A DNA stretch of 64,000 nt from Gautieria morchelliformis. Taxonomy: Eukaryota > Basidiomycota > Agaricomycetes > Gomphales > Gomphaceae. Position numbers and translations under genes: made by a program. The notes under the pieces were generated by a model. The model did no database searches, had not been told where the DNA came from, and worked only from the letters and a program-made list of their open reading frames with translations. Shown here piece by piece: positions 11,201 through 22,413 of the stretch (the stretch's first letter is position 1; each line of letters starts with the position of its first letter). The DNA lies in the NCBI GenBank assembly GCA_015179125.1, contig WHVA01000113.1, forward strand, positions 186,001 through 250,000, in the 5' to 3' direction.

Positions 11201-14200
11201 ACCATCCAAACCTCCGCGCGCGAGACTCAGTGGTTGGATTACCCTGTTTTCAAAGCTGGACAATCCCAAATCATTTCACCAAACGTCAAAGCTTCAAGCT
11301 CTCTACCGTTCCCTTCTAGCTCACCCAGATCGTAATCTCCAGTCTGTGGCGCTCACCTGCATATTAAACCACAAGTCGCCACATCTTCTACCGTATGAAG
11401 CGCACTTTCGTGCCCTTCTGGACAGCACAAAATGGCGGGATGAATTGACATCGTTTGACATCGCGAGCATCGGAGAAGAAGACCGATCTGAAGCTGTGGA
11501 TATTATTATTCGGATGTTCTTTGGAATGATGTTGGAGCGACATGGACGCACAAAAGGTGCAGATAGACGGGCCAGTCTCTTAAGCGCCCTTGGCGGGTGT
11601 CGTGAAGGCGAGTTGCGGCTCCTGATCGACCTTATGTTGGAACCGTTCTCTCTGTCATCCTCCTCGTCTGAGGTCCCGGATAGCCTGGAATGGGAAGAAA
11701 AGCAGCAAGCAGGGTTCATGAACCTTTTAGGTGACATAATGAAAAGGATGGGATCGCGCGTTGTGACCTGTTGGCCTTCGCTTCTCCTGATAACAATTAG
11801 ACTTGTGGCCGGTGCCCAAGCAAAGCTGGACCCGTCCCTGATGCAGTCGAACAGCAAGAAGCGCAGGAGATAGACGACGACTCGGGCCCAACTCTCAACG
11901 ATGCGCCATTGCTCACCTCTTCGCTCGTGGCACGTGCTACACGAACTGTGCGACAGCTCGGAGTTAAACGATTCACAGACTTCTTCCGCTGTGACACTTC
12001 GTTTGAGTTCGAACCTTACTTGCCATCTGCATTCGCTGGATTTATCTCGCCTCGTCTCGCTATCCTAGAAGTTGAAAACTCCCAGTCGCCATCCGCTATG
12101 TTACAGCTATTCCATGAATGGTCAATGCATAGGCGATTTGTTTTCTTTTTGGTTGCGTATGACGATCGTGTATTGCCCAAGGTGTATGCCTGTCTTCAGG
12201 CAGTTCATGTGAAGCCAGAAGTCGTATCTCGAATATTTGACATTGTCGAGCATATTCTCACTTTGTCTGAGGACGATAGCGAGGTGGCGGACAGGGTCTT
12301 AAAGCCCCACATTTCCGCCCTCCTTGATGCATTGTCGACCGAGTTCCCTACATCTAGTGGCTCCCGAAGCGATCTTTTACATCGCCAAGTTGGCATTCTT
12401 TCCCAGGTCGCGCCGTTCGCTTCAAGCCCATCGCAAGCAAGGCAACTTCTTCAACACTTCTCACCTCTACTCAAACGTCCACACAAAGTCATACCTGAAA
12501 AAATCAAGGTCCATTTATTAAAAATTATACAAAGCATCATCCCAATAGTGGACGATTTCCGGGATTGCTCTAGCAGTGTCTATGCTCAAACATATGATCT
12601 TTTCGCAAACTCTTTCAAACCCTGCGTAGCAGGCCAGCACGACTTGCTCTTTTGGATGCTCTGGGTCAACTAAGTATCGTTGATCCCAGCCTCCACCGTC
12701 TTCACGACCTTTGACATCTCTCAATGCCTTCACATCAAAGCGTATAGACGAGCCAGATTTCAGCTGTCGACTCCAGGCTTTCTCCCATCTTAATGAAGGT
12801 TTGTACAGTCAACTATCCGCACACGAATGGCATCCCGTTTTGTACAACATGCTCCAGTCAATACAAGATCCCGACGAGTTGGTCGTTCGGACGAATGCGG
12901 CATATTCTTTGAAACGATTCATCGAAATCTTATCTAAAAACGATAGTCCAGATATCGAAAACCTGTTTATGCGAACCCTCTTCCCTGCGTTGAAAAATGG
13001 ACTTTTGTCCAAGGTCGAACTTGTTCGTACTGAAATACTAGGCGTCCTTGCATATGGTGTATCAAAATGTGACTCTATCTCTGCATTGAGCGAGCTGCGC
13101 CCTCTTCTTGCCGACGGAGACAGCGAGGCAAACTTCTTCAACAATGTTCACCACATTCAGACCCACAGACGTACACGTGCATTACGCCGACTGGTCGAAT
13201 ATGTCGAGAACAGTGGTGTGCGCAGCACAACCATCGCCGAGATTTTCCTGCCCCTAACTGGTCATTTTATTGTCAATGCGCCAACTACAGACCACATCCT
13301 CGTGGACGTGGCAATCGTAACAACGGGCTCACTGGCACATCGTCTAAATTGGGGAGCTTACAACTCCTTGGTTCGTCGGTACATGTCACTGATTAAGGCA
13401 AAGTCCACTGCCGAACGCGCTTGTGTGCGGACCCTTGTAGCCGTTTTGGAGAACTTTCGCTTTTCGATGGATGCTATAGCCGTGGAGGACGTGCCTGTTG
13501 ATGTTAACCAAAATGATGTTGAACAGATGGATGAAGTGGAAGCCTTCCAGGGTGTGGAACCAGAGCCTAACGCTACTACAGTGGATGGTCCTCGTAAAAA
13601 AATTGCCGATGCAGTCAGTACGCGTCTCTTGCCGAACTTACTCCAACACTTGGAGAATCAGTGTGACAACGAGGACATATTGCGGATCCCTGTCTCTGTT
13701 GGTATTGCACAAGTCGCATGTCATCTTCCGAAGACTTCTAAGGATATCCAACTATCGCGCCTGTTGACGGTCCTTTCTCAAGTCTTTCGTTCTAAATCCC
13801 AAGACACCCGGGCACTGGCGCGAGAGTCTCTATGCAAAATTGCTGTCATCATAGGGCCGTCTTACCTCGCGCGGATCATGACTGAACTTCGAGCGGCGTT
13901 ATTGCGAGGCCCCCATTTACACATTTTGGCAACGGTTGCACACGCACTACTTGTGCATGTCACATCATCACCTAACGCCGTGACTTTGTTCAAAGATCTG
14001 GATGAATGTGCAGCTGACGTTGCTCATGTTTCTGCCGAAGTCATTTTTGGGCAATCCGGTCAGGATGTGCGCACCGAGGGCTTCACAACAACCGTCCTTG
14101 AAGTTAGAGGGTCCTCTTCCAAGGGCTTGGATGCATTCGCCATTCTCGCCAGAAACATTACTCCGTCTCGCATCAGCGCCATCTTAAACCCAATCAAAGG

Positions 14201-16668
14201 AATCATGCATGAGACGGGAACCTCAAAAACTTTGCAGCTGGTGGATGATGTTCTGCGCCGAATTTCCGTAGGGTTAAATGCTAACAAGCACTTGGCGCCT
14301 CCTGAGTACCTCTCACTGTGCCACACATTGATTCAGCAGAACTCCCGCTTCTTGAAGGAAGCACCTCGCCCCATCACTGGAAAGAAGAAGGGGAGAAAGG
14401 ACTTTGTGGTGCAGACCAAGCGGCGCCTGGATAAGGATGAAGATCATTTTGCAAACAATTCATTCAGGTTTGATTTTTGTTGTTCTTAGAGACGAAGGAA
14501 GTTAACCAATTGGACAGATTTGTCGTCCTTGGTCTTGACCTCTTCAGCCTTGCATTTCGGCGCGGGCGATTTGACATACATGACTCACATGTCATATCAC
14601 GCTTGGAATCCATGGTCGCAGTTATTGGAAATACCCTTTACTCTCACGAGGCTCCTGTCGTCGTTCAGGGTTTGAAGGCAGCCGCCTTGATCATCAAGTG
14701 CCCTTTGAAATCAATCGAGGAATCACTTCCTGTCTTTGTCCGCCAAACCCTAGACATTGTCAGACAAGCGGGGAATACGGAGTCGGAAGTCGTACAGTCC
14801 TCTTTCCGAACCTTGGCAGTCATCATTCGGGATTGCACCACATCACATCTCAAGGAGAAGGATCTTGTATATCTGCTGGAAATACTCACCCCAGACCTCG
14901 AAGAACCTAACAGGCAATCGGCTGTCTTTGCGCTCCTTCGAGCCATCGTCTCACGCAAGTTTGTAGTGGCCGAGATCTATGACATCATGGACAAAGTAGC
15001 TGAAATCATGGTAACTAACCAGGCTGGCCAGGTGCGAGAGCTCTGCCGTGCCGTCCTACTTCAGTTCTTGCTGGATTATCCGCAAGGAAAAGGACGGTTG
15101 AAGAATCAAATGACCTTCCTGGCTCAGAATTTGTCCTACGAATTTGAGAGCGGAAGACTGTCGGTTATGGAACTCCTTAGCGCCGCTTTCACCAAATTCG
15201 ATACTGAGCTGCTACGTGAATATGCGGATCTTTTCTTCGTCGCACTCATCATGGTAATGGCCAATGATGATTCTTCAAAGTGCCGGGAAATGGCGGCAGA
15301 ATTGATCAAGGTCCTATTAATTCATCTTGACGTCGAGCACCGCAAGGTCATTATCACACATCTGCATGCCTGGTCATCTGAGAAGGCCCAGCTCCAATTG
15401 TCACGGGTATCCGCTCAAGTTTATGGTGTCGTGGTTGACACATTGCACCAAGATGTTGCTTCGTACCTGCACGGCATTTTAGAAGACATGAACGCGGTAA
15501 TTCGCCGAAGTGCTGTGGAAATACAAGAGCTAGAAGCAAACACGAACGATCAGCCTTCCATGGATGTTGACGTGGAATGGCAACTGCCGTATCATGCTCT
15601 CAACGTCATCCACAAGCTTCTACGTGTCCACCCTGAGCTCACAAATAACGAGGGTAAGATTGATTGGGTCGCAATTGGGTCTCACCTTCTCTTTTGTCAT
15701 GCGTGGGTTCGCAATGCCGCATCTCGTTTAGTCGGTCTACTTTTCAATGCGGTTCCACCTGGACTTCCAGAACCAACAATCCGAGATGATAGCCTTGTGT
15801 CCCTCCCTGGGTTAATTGAGGTAGCTCACAGTTCATGTCTTCAGTTGAAGAGCGACACACTAGACAAGACGTTGAGTCTTCAAGTGGTCAAAAACTTATT
15901 TTACGTTGGAAAGTGTTTCTGCATGATCTCCAAAGCCCAGCCACTGCAGGATTATAATGGCAATGACTTCGAGGGTCACGAGGCTGAAATGGATCCGGAA
16001 CCCCAGAGCAAATTGGAAAGCATCCGTAGCAATCCTTTGCCTTGGCTATTCTCCAAACTTTCCTACCAAGCAAGGTCAGCCTGGCTAGCTCGGCGGAATC
16101 GCCCGATTGGACAGGTGAGTAATTTATAGTTACTTTGGTGCCGAGACTGAGGTGCAATAGGACAACTGGTCAGAACAGCCTCTGGCTATCTTCCGATGGT
16201 TTGCGGCCATGGCATCGCACATGGACGCCGCACTCCTGGAGACGTATCTCGTCCATATACTGACTCCTGTTTATCGCATTATTGATGATGATACTATTCA
16301 CGACAGTAGCATGGGTTGGTTACACATCGTCTGTTTGGGAACTGTCACTCACCGCTGCCTGGGTAGGAGATCTGAAGACCCTAACTCAGGAGTTACTAGA
16401 ACTGGTTCAAAATAAAGTGGGAACGACGAAGTTTGCGGATGTGTACAATCGTATCAGACAGGGTGTCGCAACAGTCAGGAAAGAGCGCAAGATGGAGAAA
16501 GACATTCAGGTCCGTTTCGTCGCCTTGAATCTTACAACGTACTTAGGTGTTATTGTGCTGGGTAAATTACAGACTACAAGAAATCCACAAACCGCTGCCC
16601 ATCGTAAGATTCTGCGTAACAAGGCCAAGAAGATAAATCGAGTAAAAGCAACCCGTGTGTTTGCGTGA
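8281..16668 (+). CDS. UTP20: U3 snoRNP-associated protein UTP20 (DRIM), HEAT-repeat giant
   Basis: Utp20 is a nucleolar HEAT-repeat scaffold of the small-subunit processome, needed for 18S rRNA maturation. ATG at 8281 (MDSESGRPLKRFK), first intron 8320-8370. Conserved blocks run to the basic tail (RKILRNKAKKINRVKATRVFA) and stop at 16668. They include LNQWRQLNLSPAFLHFAAQ, GSLSGLDWGGWRLIELPF, SKRIDEPDFSCRLQAFSHLN, FVVLGLDLFSLAFRRGRFD and a long alpha-helical array with an acidic insert near 13480-13570. Many ~50-bp introns (for example 14468-14516 and 16512-16571); product about 2,400-2,500 residues, normal for the family. Two sites break the frame: the T runs at 12613-12615 and 12710-12712 each seem one base short, either side of the conserved LRSRPARLALLDALGQLS. 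Since the protein is essential and the rest is clean, an assembly error or a recent null allele are both possible. Confidence 0.92.
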
Positions 16669-16833
16669 GCACTTCTTCACCGTTTCCTGCATGTACTGAA
16701 ACGATCATAGGGAGGGTAAAGTTCGCAATAACCGTACGAAGAATAGAACCAGGGAAGGCTAGGAAGCCAGAAGTATAGATATTTGTCCTAATAACGAACT
16801 GCTTTATCGTACATCTCGATGGATCCCCAGCCA

Positions 16834-17964
16834 TCACCAGATCTCCATAGCTGTATCTGGATCATCTTCCTTTGCTAGTGGTTTTGCAGGGAGGTCATCG
16901 GGAAAGCAAAGGGCATTCTCTTCCTGCGCCGCCTCGTCATCGTCTTCATTCCAGTCGCTAGTTGTCTCCCATGCATTTTCAAATTCTATGTCTATAGAGA
17001 ACTCATCTGATATAATCTCTGCTGCTGGTGGAGCAAGTGCCTTTCCCTTGCGTCCTGTCGATGATGACTGTAGATATGTAGCAGATAAAGGGTAGAAAGA
17101 CGCAAGTCGAGGCGGAAGTGGCGTGCGAATGGGTGGCTGCACCCAGCGTCGTTCACGGAGCCGTTTGTGCTGGCGAAACCCACGGTTAGAGTGTTAGAGG
17201 AAGAGGGTGGGAGAGGCTACCAACCCGTTCACGGTCCTCCTCGATTCGTTTCTGGACCTCCAGTGATGGAAACTGCTCGTCGATAGTCGGGAGTTCATGG
17301 ATACTGTAACAATATGGCTTTCGTGTGCTTTCGTCATGTTAAATACTCACAGAGCCTTCCTGCGGTCAAGGCTAGCCAAAACCTTATCCACGGTTGATGG
17401 ATCTATAACACGTTTGGTGCGCCAGCTCTCCAAAACCTGGATGAATGGGGTTGCTGTTCAAGAACCAGAAACATACCAGGACAGGTATTACCTGTGTTGT
17501 ACTCATGAGATTCAGCAAGCCCGCTCTTCCATCAGGCACTACAAGCTCTACAATTTTTCCCAAGTCTTTCGTCACGTAGTCGACATAGAAGGCGGCACCA
17601 GACGAAGAGGACGTTCGGGATGCAAGGGAGGTCTCGCAAAGAGAATCCAAGAGGTAGAAGATGTTGATCCGAGTGTTTGTGGAGCCCTGCAGTTATATAT
17701 GAATTCGAGTCGGAACAGACATGGCAGGCAAGCTTGCTTACCTTTTGGCATTCCTCGACGATGCAGTCCCACAAGTCCTCGCCGCAGCGAGAGAAGTATT
17801 TGAGCGCGAAACTAACGGTTTTTTGGATAGATTGCTGTGATCTGGGACAGCCAAAGAAGGCCAGACAGAAATATCAAAACGTTGCAGAAGCGTGAAGATG
17901 AAACGTACGCGGTCAGACGTTTCAGTTGCGCCAGGAATTGCATGCGTACTTCGAAAGGGTCCAT
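16834..17964 (-). CDS. CTK3: CTD kinase subunit gamma (Ctk3-like)
   Basis: Ctk3 is the third subunit of the CTDK-I complex, which phosphorylates Ser2 of the RNA polymerase II tail; it has a CID-like N-terminal fold. ATG at 17964 gives MDPFEVRMQFLAQLKRL. After an intron comes SQQSIQKTVSFALKYFSRCG and LWDCIVEECQK, then RINIFYLLDSLCETSL, YVDYVTKDLGKIVELVVP, GRAGLLNLMST and LESWRTKRVIDP-type sequence. The C-terminal helix reads EVQKRIEEDRERHKRLRERR, followed by an acidic tail ending TAMEIW. About six exons with standard GT..AG introns; no damage seen. It converges on UTP20 with 165 bp between the stops. Confidence 0.85.
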
Positions 17965-18447
17965 TGCGCCAGGAAAAAGGGAATTACTAGCAGCACTTTA
18001 AGTTACTCCCACCGCGGGTTTCAGAGAATCGAGTCCGCTGCGCGAGACTGTCTCCGGAGACTCGCTCGCAGCCAAACAGTGATCCACCGTCTACTGACAC
18101 CCTCAACGCGTCCACAACCCAACCCTGTTCCTACAGTTGCGGACACTGAAAGCCCGTATTTTGGTCGACCATTTTTTAGGACGGCCGGAATGGCCCAGAT
18201 TGTTTCTAAACAGTAAAATACAATAATCTAGATCACTATGAGAATATTTGCACGAGCCGATTATCAAAAATTGACAAAAAAAGTTTTAACCCCCCTAAAT
18301 TTTGGCCGTACCCCCTTTTTAGCGCCGTAAATCACAAAAAAATGTGATTCAATAGCATTTGATGTGCTGTGTTTGCGCATGTTGAAAAGAAGACGGTAAA
18401 TACAACTGGGACTGCGGAAAAAAATTCCAAAGTCTCACCTTGCACCC
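17965..18447. other. CTK3 upstream region and left edge of the transposon-rich zone
   Basis: No gene recognised. From about 18170 the sequence turns A/T- and homopolymer-rich, with an odd pyrimidine run (CCCCCCTAAATTTTGG near 18290). This resembles the outer part of a DNA transposon, but no matching inverted end was found in the window. Confidence 0.3.
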
Positions 18448-19110
18448 ATGGCCAGAGGTCGACCATCGAAGAGAGCACGGGCCACCCGCAACATCTCTGG
18501 CCTCAAAAATCAATCGCGAGACCCCACTGATTTCTCTGAGTCAACCCCTCAGCCCATTCCACACCGATCTCAAGCACCAAGCCCCAATAGGGACGACCTA
18601 GAGGAGGAGGATGAGGATCTGTCTCTTTTAATTCACTTTGATTCTCTGAAAATGAACCTTGCATATGAAGAGGCTTGCAAAGATGATGGAGAGGAGCTGG
18701 AGAATGAGGAGTTAGAGGAATGGGAGGGATTCTGCGATGAAGGTCTTGCTGAATTGATGGTCGAGCTGTTTAAGGCAGATGACGCATTTGATTTGGACTG
18801 GTTGCCTGAGAAGCTGAAGAACAAAAGAAATAAGAGAAAGAAAGAGAAGAAAGGCAAGTACTCATCATCATTCGCGTTTTTGTTACTTATCACGTGATCA
18901 GAAAGACCCAAGACGTACAAGAAGGGTCCAGATGTTCTGTCCAAATCAGATCGCACACAGAGGAGGCATGCACGAGTGATGCAAGGTCAAAGCAGGCTAA
19001 CTGCGTTCAGTTTCAAAGCTCCTTCATATCCAGCGAGGGTTGTGCGGCCAAAGATACTGACGAAAGGTTTGTTGACGCCGATCATCGATCCAGAGGAACA
19101 GATCAGATAA
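18448..19110 (+). pseudogene. N-terminal exons of a transposon-borne protein (fungal DDE-type element)
   Basis: ATG at 18448 gives MARGRPSKRARATRNISGLK, a Ser/Pro-rich stretch, then HFDSLKMNLAYEE and a strongly acidic region. An intron from about 18857 to 18904 joins to KPKTYKKGPDVLSKSDRTQR and a Lys/Arg-rich helix, ending at a TAA at 19110. The pair of an acidic HFDSLK block and a 'KGPDVLSKS.RTQRR' block is, from memory, the N-terminal region of a repetitive DDE-transposase-linked protein common in agaricomycete genomes. No catalytic DDE core follows; an LTR-like block does. It is best read as a truncated, dead fragment. The family name is tentative. Confidence 0.45.
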
Positions 19111-19112
19111 AG

Positions 19113-19243
19113 TCACCTGATTATCTACAGCCTCAAAGTCACTTGATTATCTACGGTCACCTGACAATCACATGACACAGTCACATGACATCAATCCAGC
19201 TTGAAGTCACATGACTTTCCTTCGTCACATGATAATCACATGA
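19113..19243. promoter_or_regulatory. Cluster of eight TCACNTGA motifs
   Basis: TCACNTGA occurs at 19113, 19139, 19157, 19168, 19181, 19207, 19225 and 19236, with N = C, T or A. A palindromic TCACGTGA lies upstream near 18889. The core CANNTG is an E-box, the site of bHLH factors. The cluster sits about 200 bp upstream of a TATA box, as an upstream activating region in an LTR would. Confidence 0.45.
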
Positions 19244-19249
19244 GTGTGG

Positions 19250-20319
19250 GAGTTTCTTACATACTCTTAACTTTACTGTCACAGAGCTGTGACTTTAACC
19301 CAGAATAGCAATAGAACCTTCCACAGCCTTCCAATAGTTTCCAAACCTTTCCTGAAGCTTCTCTAAGCTTCCACAAGGTTCTTCACAGTAGTAGAAGCCT
19401 CTACAAGGTTCCTAGCAGTAGTTACATAAGCTAGATAAATGCAGTATAAATAGCCTGCAGTTTTAGCAGTGAAGCAATCAATCATCTTTCACCCAAACCA
19501 CTCATACCTTGAGTAACTGAAGTGTGACTTCAACACAGCCTTGTACCGAAGTACTGGCTCACTGACTTGGCTACAGTCTAAGATTGCAGCAACTCTGATT
19601 GGCTCTGAGAAGTACAAGAGTGCTCTATTTTAATTGCAGCAGGCTCTGAATAATCGCGCTGCGAACAGCAACATTACTAAGAGTAACTGATTAGTAATCC
19701 TGTACCACTAGACGCCACTCTGAGCAGTGATCTAATAGACTTGGTTATTAGTTATTCAATTCATGCAATAGATTATTAACTTAACTCTGAGTTAAGTGGG
19801 TTAATAGCCTTTTGAGTAATTGATCTTTCTTGATCAATCAATGCACTGCAGATATTAACCTAACTCAGGGTAAGTGAGTTAATATCCTACGTTTGTTGAG
19901 TTGGAAAACTAGAAAAGCCACGAGAATAGTGACATACTTGAACTGAGGAAGAGTTCAAGCGCAGAACTATCTTTTCACGCTTTGGGGGTTATTGTTGTCT
20001 TTAATTCACTTGACCTGCGGTCCTAAGACTCTAGGTAGCTTTCCTCCTTAAAGTATCTGGACCCTTGGATGCCTAATAACATTATTTGACCTCACAAAGT
20101 ATTGCACAATCTGAGAACTACACATGTTCAGTTAAATCTCTATTGCTTCCTGTACCAATACAGATTCTGATTGTTCACCGGAGTATAATTTCTTAATTGG
20201 GTTCTCTGTTAAAATAGTTTTGAAGCTTGCGTGTGCTTGTAAAGTCAAATCTCTGAATGAACTTTAGAATTGTGTTTAACACCACAGTTTTACGTTTAGT
20301 TCAACGGGTTCCAAAACAG
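19250..20319 (+). repeat. LTR-like block D with TATA box
   Basis: About 1 kb without coding potential. It holds a TATA box (TATAAATAG, 19445) and ends in GGGTTCCAAAACAG at 20306-20319. The same 14 bases close the LTR-like block near 47.2-47.86 kb, also downstream of a TATA box. The simplest reading is an old LTR of the same broad family as block E, probably a solo copy. The left boundary is not fixed and no target duplication was identified. Confidence 0.4.
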
Positions 20320-20588
20320 TGTGCAAGCCCTCTGCCTACATAAGGGACATCGCCGACGGTGCAGGCAGCAGCACCAGTCACGCGAATGCCCCCATGTACC
20401 CTAAGGGGCTGCCCATCCCCACCAGGGACGTGGCCTTAGCGGTCCTGGAGGAGCTGGAGGAGGGCAGCGTGGATGACACATCGCCCTCTAGAACTTTCGA
20501 TGGCGGTGGCTACCCAGAGCATGGGAATTGACCCGGTTAGCCTGGATGATGCGCGTTCATGTGAGGACTGGCCGGCCTGGGACACCTC
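20320..20588. other. Short unassigned segment left of element A
   Basis: An open stretch (starting CKPSAYIRDIADGAGSS) follows block D, then element A begins. It resembles neither element B nor other parts of the window. It could be the start of the internal region of the element that owned block D. Confidence 0.25.
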
Positions 20589-21051
20589 TGTCAGGGGACA
20601 CCCTGTTTTCCATCTCCAGTTCCGACTCCATTTCCGACTCCGCTTCCGATTCCGATTCCATCTCCGCCTCCGCTCTCGGAAATGATTCCGCTTCTGGGAG
20701 AACTTCCACCAGTTCTGTTCGCCTTCCCAGTTCCACTCCAATTTCCGAGTTCCACCCTCGGAACAGTGTCGGAAATCAAGCGACTCGCGTAATAGGTGAC
20801 ATCAAGGGTCGATCAAGGGTCAGGGAGGTGCAGGGTTGATGGCGGGTGCCAAGTGTTGTCCCTGGCTGCGCAGCGTAGTATAATACGGGCTCGCTGACAT
20901 TGGGGGTCCTTAGACTTTTCTCTTTGGATTTCCCCTTGTCAGGTGAGAATCCCCTCTCTTGTATGCTCTGTTCATTTATACAGACTTTGGATTTCCCCTT
21001 GTCAGTTGTGTGGTAGTGTGATCTCCACGACTAGCCAGGGTTGCCCTTACA
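20589..21051 (+). repeat. Element A 5' LTR
   Basis: Starts TGTCAGGGGACACC and ends CCCTTACA. It matches the 3' LTR along its whole length (463 against 480 bp). A TTCCGA-rich stretch occupies about 20610-20690, and a TATAATA-type box near 20880 is a possible promoter. Confidence 0.9.
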
Positions 21052-21239
21052 GCAGAAAAGTCTCTCCCATAGAGGACCGGCGGTCGTACTGCGTGTCGCA
21101 GCCGCCATAGGTGCGTTCGGAATCGGAGACAGCGACTCGGAGATCGCAACCTCTTCCGCACACACAGCGTACGACAGCCCTTCTTCTTACGTCGATCTCC
21201 CAACCCCGGAAATCCCGTCCCACATTTCTCCTTCCGACA

Positions 21240-22413
21240 TGGATCCGGACGATCGTCTTCGGAATATGGAGGAGGAATTGACGCGGAACCGGATGAAGAC
21301 CGACGCGATTGAAACAGCCTTACAAGCGATTTTGGCTAAGTTAGATATTCCACAAGGTGGTGGAAATGAAATGTTGGATGATCCGGATTTCGGAAAAGCG
21401 GAACTAGCGGAGGAGAGAAAGTCCGCGAAGTTAGCAAAGGTCAAACCCGCAACTCCGGCGGACTTTGACGGAGATCGGGAGAAGGGACGCGCATTCTTCA
21501 ACACATGCAGCATCTACTTCGCAATTGTCGGAGACCTCTTTCCGAACGACCAGGCTCGGATTCACTGGGCATTGTCCTTTTTCAAGTCGGACCGCGCATC
21601 CCGTTTTGCAAACAAGGTGATCCGACATGAAGCAAAGGGCAAGGGGACTACTTCCGAGACTGGGACGCCTTCGAGAAAACATTTTCCGACCAGTTCTGCC
21701 CAAAAAATGAGCAGCTCACAGCCCTTACGAAGCTCGAGGGGACCAGCTGGTACCAGGCCAAGGATCCGGTCGATGACTATATCGATCGCTTCCAGGAGCT
21801 CATCGACCTTGCGGAGTATGATGACGACAAGACGATCGTCATCAAATTCCGACGAGGACTCGATCCGACACTCCAGAACCAAGTTGCGCTGCTTGGGGAT
21901 GGAGCTCCGGACTTTGATGACCCGGAAGGGTGGTACCAAGCTGCACAGAGGGTGTCCCGGAACAGGGAAGCAAATGAGGCCTTCGTGGAGACGAGCCGGA
22001 ATATGACGCGCAGTTCCACTCGTCCTACTCCACCTGTGCCAAAATCCGGAAGCGCATTCATTCCCATGCGGAAAGTATTTCCGACGCTTTCTCCGCCCGC
22101 TCCTATTAGGAACCATAGCCCTCCTCCCTCGAAGAGTGGCCCTGCCCCGATGGATGTTGACCGCATGCGCGGAAAAGGCCGCGGAACTATCACCTGCTTC
22201 CGATGTCAACAACCAGGCCACTATGCCCGCGAGTGCCCCCAAGCATTTGACATCCGGCTTATGACCACAGAGGAGAAACTCGAGCTCCTTCCAGAGTTCC
22301 TCGCACTTGCGGACATAAGCGGAGTGCCTACTGCGGAAGGAGTTTCCGAAAATGCGGAACATGGCGCATCGGAAGCGGAAGATGCGTCGGATTTTGTGAC
22401 GCGCAGCGGGTGA
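21240..22413 (+). pseudogene. Element A Gag region
   Basis: Capsid-type helices (FDGDREKGRAFFNTCSIYF, RIHWALSFFKSDRASRFA) are followed by a Pro/Ser-rich linker and one zinc knuckle (CFRCQQPGHYARECP, near 22195-22240). The order is normal for Ty3 Gag. The region is broken. Confidence 0.8.

Noticed and set aside
12626-12700. An intron to explain the UTP20 frame change
   Set aside because: Any GT..AG pair there would remove the conserved LRSRPARLALLDALGQLS block, so a base-level change or read error fits better.
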